Below are positions 36,682-45,059 of a DNA stretch of 60,281 bases, piece after piece. The DNA is from an uncultured Pirellulaceae bacterium. Lineage in GTDB: Bacteria > Planctomycetota > Planctomycetia > Pirellulales > Pirellulaceae. The stretch is taken from positions 1 through 60,281 of the forward strand of contig CALDHM010000004.1 of NCBI GenBank assembly GCA_937941455.1. The letters are read 5' to 3'. Every line of letters begins with the position of its first letter. The first letter of the stretch is position 1. The position numbers and the translations under genes are program-made. The notes beneath the pieces were generated by a model, which was not told the DNA's origin, searched no databases, and worked only from the letters and a program-made list of their open reading frames with translations.

Positions 36682-38477
36682 GGGGTCGGCCCTTTTCGCG
36701 TGGGCAAGTGATCGATGCGGATGCAAGTGCCTTGCCCGATTTTCGACGTGATCGAGATGGATGCCCCTAGCATCATGACACGTTCTTGGATACCGACCAG
36801 GCCCAGACCGGCGTGCACGGCCGCGGTGTCGAAGCCGCAGCCGTTATCGAGGATCTCGAGGGAGGGGCCGCTGGATTGCTCGTGCAGCCGAATGAGAACC
36901 TGTGTCGCGGCGGCATGTTTGACGATATTCGTAAGTCCCTCCTGAATGATTCGGTACAAGGTCGTTTCGGCCTCCTCGGATAAACCTCGCTGGTTCTGGA
37001 TCTCTAGCTGGATCTTCAAGTGAAACTGCCGGCAAAACTCATCGACAAGTTGCCGCAGCGTGGCCTCGAATCCCAGTTCATCGAGCGTTGGCGGCCGCAG
37101 CCGTTTGGCCAAGCCACTCAAGCGGACCGCCGCTTCGTTGACTTGTTCACGCAACACGTTCAAATCATCGACCGCCGAGCCATTTTCGGCCGGGAGCCGC
37201 TTGCTCAACAGTTGGAGACGCAATTTCAGTCCGATCAGCACTTGGCCCGCCTCGTCGTGCAATTCCCGAGCGATGTGCCGCCGCTCCTCTTCGAGCCGCC
37301 GGACGTGAGCCGCCGACAGTTTTTTGATCTGCTCATTCTTTTGTTCGAGTGATTTGACCAGGCGCGCGTTCTCAATCGCGACCGCTGCCGTATTTCCCAA
37401 CGATTCGAGCAGAGCTGCCTCCTGCCAGGTAAATTCCGGCTTGCCACCGACGCGAAAGAATTTGAAAAAGCCGAGCACGTTTTGCTGAGCATTCTTGATC
37501 GGGATGCAAATGCACGGACCGGGTTGGAAGCGGCGTTTGATCTCCTGGTCGGCCAATTCGCTTTCGGAGTAGTTGCTGACCAGCAGGGGGAATTTGGTTT
37601 CGAGCACGGTGCCAGCCACGCCTTGAAACGCCCGCCAACGCCGCTCGAATGGATACCACTGGCCGCCGAACAAAAAACTTTCCGACTCCATTACCGTTCC
37701 TTGATCCTGGCCGATGACCAGCCCGGCAGCCCCGCCATCGGCATCCACGAAGCCCGCGGCGTTGATGACCAGTTGCCTGACCAACTCTTTGGGCTGCATG
37801 TGCCGGTTGACGGCCGCATTGAAGGAGAGGAGCATCTCCATGGACTTGCTCCAATCGATCATGCGATGAAACAATCGGGAACGATCGATGGCCGCGGTGG
37901 CGACCCGCGCCAGGGCAACCGCCAACTCGAGATCTGATTCGGTGAAGACGCCGCCCAGACGCTTTTGCCGGCACTCAAGCAGCCCGAGCAACCGATTCTG
38001 CGTACCGAGCAACGGTACCAGCATTACCTGGTGCCCCGCATCGGCCGCGGCTCGAGACTGACGCACCAGTTTAGGCTCTGGCCGCTGCATCAGGTCGAGC
38101 ACCTCGCGGGGTACCGGTTGATCGGCCAGCCGGTTTTGCTGCACAGGCGGATACCAACCGGCGCGCTCGATCTTGCTCTCGTCGACCCAATAACCGACGG
38201 TCCATTCGGCGCCCGCGATTCGGGCAGCATGTTCGGCCAACAGTTGGAACAGTTTTCGCGAGTCCAATTCCCAAGCGAAAGCTTGCGCCGCGGCCGACAG
38301 GCAAGGCACGTGCTGACGCGAATTCCCGTGCAGTTGGCTGAACGATCGCTGCGTCGCTTCGAGTGGCCTGAGCACTCGCGTTGATTCGAGATCCTCGCTT
38401 ACGGGTTTCTCCGGTTGAATTGGCGAGGATTGGCCAAGCTGCGAATCGTCGCTCCGCGTGGCGTTGCTGATTTTCAT
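36678..38477 (-). CDS. Cytoplasmic GAF-domain sensor histidine kinase (NarL/DesK-class partner)
   Basis: The 599-residue protein has two GAF-like regions at about residues 65-205 and 215-385, a HisKA_3 dimerisation domain with phospho-acceptor His 407 (RHIARELHDEAGQVL), and a HATPase domain (ILDNGCGFD, GLGLVGIQERV). There is no membrane helix or signal peptide, so it senses an internal cue. The second GAF contains a single Pro-Cys-Ile-Cys element (PGPCICIP) that could bind a ligand or be redox-active, which is speculative. It lies 33 bases after hypB on the same strand and couples to the response regulator. Confidence 0.88.
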   Translation of the reverse strand: MKISNATRSDDSQLGQSSPIQPEKPVSEDLESTRVLRPLEATQRSFSQLHGNSRQHVPCLSAAAQAFAWELDSRKLFQLLAEHAARIAGAEWTVGYWVDESKIERAGWYPPVQQNRLADQPVPREVLDLMQRPEPKLVRQSRAAADAGHQVMLVPLLGTQNRLLGLLECRQKRLGGVFTESDLELAVALARVATAAIDRSRLFHRMIDWSKSMEMLLSFNAAVNRHMQPKELVRQLVINAAGFVDADGGAAGLVIGQDQGTVMESESFLFGGQWYPFERRWRAFQGVAGTVLETKFPLLVSNYSESELADQEIKRRFQPGPCICIPIKNAQQNVLGFFKFFRVGGKPEFTWQEAALLESLGNTAAVAIENARLVKSLEQKNEQIKKLSAAHVRRLEEERRHIARELHDEAGQVLIGLKLRLQLLSKRLPAENGSAVDDLNVLREQVNEAAVRLSGLAKRLRPPTLDELGFEATLRQLVDEFCRQFHLKIQLEIQNQRGLSEEAETTLYRIIQEGLTNIVKHAAATQVLIRLHEQSSGPSLEILDNGCGFDTAAVHAGLGLVGIQERVMMLGASISITSKIGQGTCIRIDHLPTRKGPTP

Positions 38478-38510
38478 CTCGGCACTCGAACCAAATAATG
38501 AAATTGACCC

Positions 38511-39182
38511 TTAGTTCATCATCCGCTCGCGCATTTGCCGCAGGTAATCGAGCCACACATCCAAACCGATCCCGCGTTTGGCCGAGGTCTCGATCACGCG
38601 GATTCCCGGGCGGATCGCGGCCAAATTATCCAACGCAGCGGAGCGGTCAAATTCGCAGGCCTCTGCCAAGTCGATTTTGGTGATCACCGCGACGTCGGCC
38701 GTATTGAACAGGTTGGGATATTTCAGCGGCTTGTCCTCCCCTTCCGTAACCGACAGCAACGCCACTCGCACCGACTCTCCCAAGTCCCAACTGCTAGGGC
38801 AAACCAGGTTGCCCACATTTTCAATGAACAAATACTCGAGCGAACCGAGATCCCAATCGGCGATGTGCCGCTGCACCATGTCCGCCTCCAGGTGGCACAT
38901 GCCATGGGTCATGATTTGGCGCACCGTGGCGCCGCTCTGCGCCAGGCGCCGCGCGTCGTTGTCGGTTTCCAAGTCGCCGACCACGGCAGCCGCGGGCCAG
39001 CCTGCTTCGACCATGCGGCGGAGGGTTTCTTGCAGCAAGGCCGTCTTGCCGGTCCCCGGGCTGGAAACGAGGTTGACCACCAGCACACCCAAGCGTTGAA
39101 ACTCGGCCCGCATAGCCCGGGCTAGCTCGTCATTTTTCTTGAGGATCTTCGTGCGAACTTCGAGAATGCGTGGTTCGATCAT
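38511..39182 (-). CDS. hypB: Hydrogenase nickel-insertion GTPase HypB (short form)
   Basis: HypB delivers nickel to the hydrogenase large subunit together with HypA. The 223-residue protein is a SIMIBI GTPase with Walker A SSPGTGKTALL, VVGDLETDNDARR, the dimer-interface metal site GMCHLEADM, NVGNLVCPSSWDLGE and the TKIDLAEA guanine-specificity motif. The N-terminal CCxxCGC or His-rich nickel-storage segment of many HypB proteins is absent. It overlaps hypA in ATGA. Confidence 0.95.
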   Translation of the reverse strand: MIEPRILEVRTKILKKNDELARAMRAEFQRLGVLVVNLVSSPGTGKTALLQETLRRMVEAGWPAAAVVGDLETDNDARRLAQSGATVRQIMTHGMCHLEADMVQRHIADWDLGSLEYLFIENVGNLVCPSSWDLGESVRVALLSVTEGEDKPLKYPNLFNTADVAVITKIDLAEACEFDRSAALDNLAAIRPGIRVIETSAKRGIGLDVWLDYLRQMRERMMN

Positions 39183-39592
39183 GGGCTGGTTCTCGCTCGA
39201 GCCTCTGCGGTGACCATATGCGAAGTAGGTGTGTTTACGGAATGTCCTTCGTCAACCACTTCGATCGATTCGACATCGAGTTCCCTCCCCTGGCGAAGGT
39301 CGGCTGTGCGAGTCCCGCACGCGGGGCAGGTGAAACTTTGGATGCCAGGTAATTCCCGAAGCGCTTCGCAATTGGGACAAAATACAACGATCGGCAGTTC
39401 GTCAATCAGCAATTTCGCGCCGGCCAGCGGCGTGTCAGCGGTGATCAAATCGAAGCTGAAATAAAGAGAATCGCGGTGAACGCAACTAAGCGCTCCAATC
39501 CGCAGGCGAATCGAACGAACCCGCTCGGTGGGGGATGTCAATTGCTGTTTGGCGATTTCAACAATACTGTGGGCGATCGACAATTCGTGCAT
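39179..39592 (-). CDS. hypA: Hydrogenase nickel metallochaperone HypA
   Basis: The 137-residue protein begins MHELSIA, with the nickel-binding His 2, and contains the zinc finger CPNC and CPAC pair about 30 residues apart. The C-terminal roughly 20 residues (HSVNTPTSHMVTAEA) extend beyond the usual 113-118 residues. It is translationally coupled to hypB. Confidence 0.94.
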   Translation of the reverse strand: MHELSIAHSIVEIAKQQLTSPTERVRSIRLRIGALSCVHRDSLYFSFDLITADTPLAGAKLLIDELPIVVFCPNCEALRELPGIQSFTCPACGTRTADLRQGRELDVESIEVVDEGHSVNTPTSHMVTAEARARTSP

Positions 39593-39625
39593 GAGTTTGC
39601 TCGCAAGCAGCCCGAGTTTTGCCGT

Positions 39626-39654
39626 ATTATCGTCCGTCCAAGGCTTGAAAACAA
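39626..39654 (-). promoter_or_regulatory. Candidate sigma-70-type promoter of hypA-hypB
   Basis: Read on the minus strand, TTGTTT (39649-39654) and GATAAT (39626-39631) are 17 bases apart, placing a start site about 25-30 bases upstream of hypA. This would give hypAB and the two-component genes a promoter independent of the DUF1641 gene. Confidence 0.4.
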
Positions 39655-39812
39655 TCCACTATGCGGGGCCAACGGGTGTTTTTTATAAGACAGTTTATTT
39701 TTCCTCGTTTCGCCGCGATGGGCTGCGGGAGAGACTTTTTGTTGATGCAGCGAGCGACGTTCAGCCTCATAACTCTCCGGCGTCGGCACGGCGGCCCCCC
39801 AGCAAGCTGGGC

Positions 39813-40664
39813 TCAGCGCAGATGCCGCGCGAACGCTTTGGCGAAGGCCACAAGAAATCCAAACGACTTTTGCACGTCAGGGTCGCGACTGGCCTTGAGC
39901 ATTCCCCACAGACCGCCGATCGGTTGAGGATTCCCCGCGCGAACTTCTTCAAACGTGTCAACCATTTTTTTGCCGAGATCCCCAAGGGTGCTGACAACCT
40001 TTTTGTCGAGCATCCCCGAATCGACCATGCCTACCCCGGCGTTGATGATTTTGTTCATTTTGTCCCCCATCAAATCGGATTCGAGCAATTGGTCCCCCAA
40101 TTCCTTGAGTTTGGGGAGGGATTGAAGAGAAGTGGTGATTTGGTCGATCGAGATATCGCTTTTCCCTCGCTTCAGGTCAGCGACGATGGCCGTGACGTTT
40201 TCGACGATCGAGTCCCCGCGCTGCAAAAATCCGTCGAGGGACTCCAACAGGAAGGCCGCCAAGGGGAGCTTATCCAACAATTGATTGAGAGTTTGCAGCG
40301 TGGCCGGATCGGTGAGCCGCTCGAGGAGCCGAGATTTTTCCAATTCATCGACGTTGATGGCCTGAGACGCCCGCGCGAGTCGGGTTCCTGTTTCGATCAG
40401 TTCGGGGGCCTGTTCGACCAGGGAACCGATCGCACCTCCGGCCTCAGCGGCTTTCAAATCATGCACTGTTCCCGCAACGGATTCGACGATCACCTCACCA
40501 CGCGAGATGAAACCCTCGAAGGCTTCGACAGCGAAATTGATCGAATCCATATGATCGAGCAGGCGCGAAATGCCTGAGACGACCTGCGGATCCTGCAACC
40601 TTTCTTGTATCGCCTGCCAACCGTCCAGTTTGCCGTTGTTTGCAAAGCCATTCGATCCCGTCAT
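39813..40664 (-). CDS. DUF1641-like helical protein beside the hydrogenase genes
   Basis: The 283-residue protein is almost entirely helical. It contains two similar halves, each with a LLDKLPLAAFLLESLDGFLQ-like element: residues about 35-75 (LLDHMDSINFAVEAFEGFIS) and about 125-160. It ends in a conserved-looking GLWGMLKASRDPDVQKSFGF. This pattern fits the DUF1641 family, often found near formate dehydrogenases and hydrogenases. There is no signal peptide. It points away from hhyS, upstream of hypA in the same orientation. Function is unknown; a link to redox-enzyme assembly or electron transfer is inference. Confidence 0.7.
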   Translation of the reverse strand: MTGSNGFANNGKLDGWQAIQERLQDPQVVSGISRLLDHMDSINFAVEAFEGFISRGEVIVESVAGTVHDLKAAEAGGAIGSLVEQAPELIETGTRLARASQAINVDELEKSRLLERLTDPATLQTLNQLLDKLPLAAFLLESLDGFLQRGDSIVENVTAIVADLKRGKSDISIDQITTSLQSLPKLKELGDQLLESDLMGDKMNKIINAGVGMVDSGMLDKKVVSTLGDLGKKMVDTFEEVRAGNPQPIGGLWGMLKASRDPDVQKSFGFLVAFAKAFARHLR

Positions 40665-41274
40665 CGTTTCACCTCACGCCATAATTTGGTGCTGTCAATC
40701 CAAGCGATAGAATTTTTGCCGCCGATTTGGGCGGCTCCTGCTATGCCTTGCCTGGCTCGCAATAAGAGCCTATCCCAAACCAACCCTCGCTGACGCTTCA
40801 GGCTACGGATGCGGGCGGTTTCGGGATCGGCCATGAGTCCTTCCAGTTACTGCGGCGGGCGAGGATCTGCACCGCCTTCCACCTCGCCTGCGCCTGCCGT
40901 TTTAGGGAGGAACAGTCTCAATTGCCTCCACGAGCGATGCCGATCAGAACATCCCCGACCCTTGGCATTTCGAATCGGAGGCGACGCACCGGCCACGATT
41001 TTTTACGGAAGCAACCGAGAGAGTGCCGCTCGTCCGATTTCGCCAAACCAAAGTTCTTTGGAGTTCACGCCGCGCTAGTTTCCCAGAAAGAATTTTTGCT
41101 GCCAATGATATGAACATGTTATTGAATCCAAATCTTCCGCCGTCGATATTTGTGCAGCATCCGAAGACTTACCCGAGTTGCGACCGCGACGGCACCTAGC
41201 AGTTGGCCAGGGTAAATTTTTGCGACTGCATTCAACATGCCACATATGCGCAGCAAGACAAAGGAGATTGGACC
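40665..41274. other. Divergent regulatory region between DUF1641 and hhyS
   Basis: The 610-base gap carries dispersed repeat copy 2 (40764-40804). The part nearest hhyS (41090-41270) is A/T-richer and should hold the structural-gene promoter, but no -35/-10 pair or NtrC-type box was convincing. The open frame 40809-41078 shows no features. Confidence 0.5.
40764..40804 (+). repeat. Dispersed intergenic repeat, copy 2
   Basis: AAGAGCCTATCC, a short variable part, then CCCTCGCTGACGCTTCA and GGCT; nearly identical to the copy at 7029-7070 over its whole length. Confidence 0.65.
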
Positions 41275-42246
41275 ATGGCCACATTGCTTTGGCTGCAGGG
41301 CGGTGCCTGCAGCGGAAATACGATGTCCTTCCTCAATGCTGAGGAGCCGAGCGCTTGCGATTTGGTGACCGATTTCGGAATTGAAGTGCTGTGGCACCCT
41401 TCGCTCGGCGTGCAAATGGGTGATCCGGTCAAACAGATGCTGCGGGACATCGCCAGCGGGAAGCGTCCGCTCGATATTTTCGTCTTCGAAGGAACGGTGA
41501 TTCTCGGCCCCAACGGCAGCGGGCGCTTCAATATGTTCGCCGATCGCCCCATGAAGGATTGGGTGATCGAGTTGGCGTCGCAGGCGAACGCCGTCGTGGC
41601 GCTGGGCGATTGTGCTTGCTGGGGAGGAATTCCAGCGAACGCGCCGAATCCGAGCGACAGTGTCGGACTGCAATTCCTCAAACGAAAGCACGGTGGTTTT
41701 CTCGGCCCCGATTTCAAGTCGAAATGGGGGCTGCCGGTCATCAATATTCCCGGTTGCCCCTGCCATCCGGACTGGGTGACCCAGATTCTGGTGGCGATCG
41801 CCAGCGGACGAGCAGGGGATATCGCACTAGACGATTTGCAACGTCCGCAAACCTTCTTCAAGACGTTCACGCAAACCGGCTGCACCCGCGTTCAGTTCTT
41901 CGAGTACAAGCAGTCGACCATGGAGTTCGGGCAGGGGACTCGAACGGGATGCCTGTTCTATGAATTTGGCTGCCGCGGCCCGATGACTCATTCACCGTGC
42001 AATCGAATCCTGTGGAATCGGCAGTCGTCCAAAACGCGAGCCGGCATGCCTTGCACTGGGTGTACTGAACCCGAGTTTCCGTTTTACGATCTGGCGCCGG
42101 GTACGGTCTTCAAGACTCAGAAGATTGGTGGCGTCATTCCGAAAGACGTTCCGGAAGGAACGGATCATGTGACCTACATGGCCCATGCTGCAGCGGCTCG
42201 CGTGGCCGCGCCCCAATGGTCCAAAGAAGATTTGTTCGTCGTTTGA
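41275..42246 (+). CDS. hhyS: Group 1h-like (high-affinity, actinobacterial-type) [NiFe]-hydrogenase small subunit
   Basis: The 323-residue protein carries the iron-sulfur relay from the active site. It begins MATLLWLQGGACSGNTMSF with no Tat signal, so the enzyme should face the cytoplasm. Where other families have a proximal-cluster CxxC, this has C12-S-G-N15. The R. eutropha actinobacterial-type enzyme binds its proximal cluster by three Cys and one Asp, and this protein fits that group. GDCACWGG, NIPGCPCHPDW, RTGCLFYEFGCRGPM and GMPCTGCTEPEFPF supply the remaining ligands. The ATG at 41275 follows AAGGAGATTGGACC, a strong ribosome-binding site. Sequence recall places it in group 1h (formerly group 5). 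Confidence 0.92.
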   Translation: MATLLWLQGGACSGNTMSFLNAEEPSACDLVTDFGIEVLWHPSLGVQMGDPVKQMLRDIASGKRPLDIFVFEGTVILGPNGSGRFNMFADRPMKDWVIELASQANAVVALGDCACWGGIPANAPNPSDSVGLQFLKRKHGGFLGPDFKSKWGLPVINIPGCPCHPDWVTQILVAIASGRAGDIALDDLQRPQTFFKTFTQTGCTRVQFFEYKQSTMEFGQGTRTGCLFYEFGCRGPMTHSPCNRILWNRQSSKTRAGMPCTGCTEPEFPFYDLAPGTVFKTQKIGGVIPKDVPEGTDHVTYMAHAAAARVAAPQWSKEDLFVV

Positions 42247-42372
42247 TCGTAGCGTTTGCTCTCGGAGTCCGCGGCGGTCCCCAGGAGTCTAGTCGGCTGC
42301 CGTAATTCCATCGGGCAACAAAATTCCGCTCATTCTTGTTCCATCTGAAATTTCATCACGAAGAGGATCGCC

Positions 42373-43989
42373 ATGTCCGTAGCCACTGCAACCCCCATGC
42401 GAATCAGTCCGCTCGGTCGCGTCGAGGGGGACTTGGATTTGCGTATCGAAGTCACTGATCGTGTAGTGACTAATGCCTGGACCGAGGCCAGCATGTTTCG
42501 CGGTTTCGAGATCATCCTGAAGGGCAAGGATCCGCAGGCTGGCTTGATTGTCACGCCGCGGATTTGCGGCATCTGCGGCGGGAGCCATCTATTTAAGGCT
42601 TGTTACGCATTGGATACCGCTTGGAAGACCCACGTGCCCCGCAACGCGACCCTCGTGCGGAACATTGCGCAATGCTGCGAGACGCTGCAGTCGATTCCCC
42701 GTTGGTTCTACGCTCTGTTCGCGATCGATTTGACCCATCCGAACTATGCGAAGGCTCCCGAATATGACGAGGTCGTCAAGCGATTCTCGCCATTTGTCGG
42801 CACCTCGTACGAGCGTGGGGTGACGCTGTCCTGCAAGCCGGTCGAGGTGTACGCGATTTTCGGCGGGCAATGGCCCCACTCCAGCTTTATGATCCCCGGC
42901 GGCGTGATGTGCGCTCCGAACCTGTCGGACGTCACCCGCTCGATTGCCATCCTTGATTACTGGAAACGAGAATGGCTGGAAAAACAATGGCTGGGTTGCT
43001 CGATCGATCGCTGGATGGAGAACAAGACCTGGGATGATGTCTGGAAATGGGCCGATGAAAACGACGCGCAGCGAAAATCCGACTGCGGTTTGTTTTTGCG
43101 GTTCGCAAAAGCGATTGGCATGGACAAATACGGTCAAGGCTGCGGAAAATTCCTGGCCACGGGGACCTACTTCAATCCCGATCTGTACGATCGGCCGACG
43201 ATCGAGGGGCGCAATGCGGCGCTGATCAATCGAGCCGGGGTGTACGATGGCAAGGATTTTCATGACTTCGATCATTTGAATGTTCGCGAGTCGACGGCCC
43301 ACTCCTTTTTTAAAGGGGACACCTATTTGCATCCGTGGGAGGGCAAGACCGAGCCGATCGATCCCGCCGAAGGCCACAAGCAAGGCAAATACAGTTGGGC
43401 GAAATCACCCCGGTACGAGATTCCGGGCGTCGGGCCCGTTCCCCTCGAGGCTGGGCCCTTGTCGAGGCAGGTCATCGCTGGACGGCCCGGTGCGGCACCC
43501 CACCAAGATTACGACCCGCTGTTCCTGGATGCCATCAAGAAGGTTGGTCCCAGCGTGCTGGTCCGAGTGATGGCTCGCATGCACGAGGCGTGCAAGTATT
43601 ACAAACTCGCCCAAAAATGGCTGAGCGAACTCGACCTGCACGATCGGTTCTACAATAAACCGGAGGAACTGAAATCGGGCAAAGGGTTCGGTTCGACCGA
43701 GGCGGCTCGCGGCTCCCTATCCGACTGGATTGTCATCGAAAACGGCAAGATCGAAAATTATCAAGTCGTGACGCCAACGGCTTGGAACATCGGGCCGCAG
43801 GATGGTCGCCAAGTCCACGGACCGATGGAGCAATCTTTCATCGGGGCCACGATCACCGACCCGACAGATCCGATCGAGATGGGGCATGTCGCGCGATCGT
43901 TCGACTCGTGCTTGGTCTGCACCGTTCACACGTACGACGGAAAGACCGGCAAGGAACTGGCGCGATTCCGCATCGGCGAATTGGGTTGA
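42373..43989 (+). CDS. hhyL: Group 1h-like [NiFe]-hydrogenase large subunit
   Basis: The 538-residue catalytic subunit has the L1 motif RICGICGGSH (Cys 65 and 68) and the L2 motif DSCLVCTVH (Cys 513 and 516, His 519), which together bind Ni and Fe(CN)2CO. A 19-residue tail after His 519 would be removed by the maturation endopeptidase. DSC in place of the usual DPC in L2 agrees with the group 1h type as I recall it. GAGGATCGCC precedes the ATG. It lies 126 bases after hhyS and is presumed to oxidise H2 at low, even atmospheric, concentrations in the presence of oxygen. Confidence 0.93.
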   Translation: MSVATATPMRISPLGRVEGDLDLRIEVTDRVVTNAWTEASMFRGFEIILKGKDPQAGLIVTPRICGICGGSHLFKACYALDTAWKTHVPRNATLVRNIAQCCETLQSIPRWFYALFAIDLTHPNYAKAPEYDEVVKRFSPFVGTSYERGVTLSCKPVEVYAIFGGQWPHSSFMIPGGVMCAPNLSDVTRSIAILDYWKREWLEKQWLGCSIDRWMENKTWDDVWKWADENDAQRKSDCGLFLRFAKAIGMDKYGQGCGKFLATGTYFNPDLYDRPTIEGRNAALINRAGVYDGKDFHDFDHLNVRESTAHSFFKGDTYLHPWEGKTEPIDPAEGHKQGKYSWAKSPRYEIPGVGPVPLEAGPLSRQVIAGRPGAAPHQDYDPLFLDAIKKVGPSVLVRVMARMHEACKYYKLAQKWLSELDLHDRFYNKPEELKSGKGFGSTEAARGSLSDWIVIENGKIENYQVVTPTAWNIGPQDGRQVHGPMEQSFIGATITDPTDPIEMGHVARSFDSCLVCTVHTYDGKTGKELARFRIGELG

Positions 43990-44153
43990 CCCGCGTCCGC
44001 AAATCCGCAGCGGGGGCTGCAGCCGAAGGCGAGGGAGAACGGCAAGGCCCTGTCGTCGCCTGCCGCAGTCGTCGCCTTCCGCTGGGGTTGAACGAGGGGA
44101 ATCAAACAACATCGAGTCAAGCCGCTTTCCTGGTTGAACAGCTGACAGAAATC

Positions 44154-45059
44154 ATGACCTGCGTACACACCGATTCGCAAAAGTCACCTGAGCCGATCGA
44201 CGTGGCGACTGGCCAGCTGCGGGCTGACGTCACGACGCTCATCATCGGCTGCGGCAACCTGCTCCGCGGCGATGACGCGGCGGGACCGGTGCTGATTCGC
44301 CGCATGTGGGATCGCGGTCTGCCACTGGGGGTCCGTTGCGCTGATGGTGGCACCGGTGGCATGGACGTGGCGTTTCAGATGCGGGGCGTAGAGCATGTGA
44401 TTCTGATCGACGCCTGCCAGTCGGGGTCGGAACCTGGGTCGCTGTTCGAAGTCCCTGGCCAAGAGCTCGAGAACTTGCCCCCCCTCGCGGGTTTGAACCT
44501 GCATGCATTTCGCTGGGATCACGCTTTGGCGTTCGGCCGTTGGCTGCTCAAGGATGAATACCCGCAGCGGATCACCGTTTACCTTATCGAGGGATCGTCG
44601 TTCGAAATCGGCCAGCCGCTGTCTCCGGCTGTGGACCGCGCGGTCGATGCCTTGGTGGACCGGTTGTTCCGCTTGCTCGACCCGTTGACCATTTCCATCG
44701 AAATCGATGACGCCGGTTATCTGCGGATCAGTGGTTGCGATGCCGCTCGTTTTTTCCCTGAAGACACCGTGGTGCCGCTTCGCAAAAATGGCCGACTCTA
44801 CTTACTGCCGACGCGTGGTGCGGCGGCGGGGGGCATGATTCTCAAACAGCGGAATCTTTCGGGGGATCGTAGCCTGCTGGTCAGCGAGATCTTTGGATTC
44901 CACCCGCCCAGTGGCCGCTTCGTCGCGCGGTGGGATCAGCAACTCGGCGGCTTGGCGGTCCAGGTCCCCGATGAACAGGACTCATCGTGTATGCCGCAGA
45001 CGGCCCAACCCCGCTCCCAATCGTCTACGGTCTCCTCGGCAAGTACGGATGAAAGTTGA
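44154..45059 (+). CDS. Hydrogenase maturation endopeptidase fused to an unknown C-terminal domain
   Basis: Residues 24-175 are a HupD/HyaD-type protease that trims the large-subunit tail after nickel insertion: IGCGNLLRGDDAAGPVLIRR, GGTGGMDVAFQM and HVILIDACQSG hold the usual metal-binding acidic residues, and His 118 or 123 may be the third ligand. The remaining roughly 120 residues (SIEIDDAGYLRISGCDAARFF onward) form an extra, strand-rich domain not found in stand-alone proteases, which are about 160 residues. It follows hhyL by 164 bases. The ATG at 44154 is chosen; upstream open codons have no similarity. The stop overlaps the next gene in TGATG. Confidence 0.85.
   Translation: MTCVHTDSQKSPEPIDVATGQLRADVTTLIIGCGNLLRGDDAAGPVLIRRMWDRGLPLGVRCADGGTGGMDVAFQMRGVEHVILIDACQSGSEPGSLFEVPGQELENLPPLAGLNLHAFRWDHALAFGRWLLKDEYPQRITVYLIEGSSFEIGQPLSPAVDRAVDALVDRLFRLLDPLTISIEIDDAGYLRISGCDAARFFPEDTVVPLRKNGRLYLLPTRGAAAGGMILKQRNLSGDRSLLVSEIFGFHPPSGRFVARWDQQLGGLAVQVPDEQDSSCMPQTAQPRSQSSTVSSASTDES

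Noticed and set aside
41197-41222. Possible sigma-54 promoter before hhyS (GG-N10-GC spacing)
   Set aside because: Only the GG and GC match; flanking positions differ from consensus, and no NtrC-type activator is encoded in the window.
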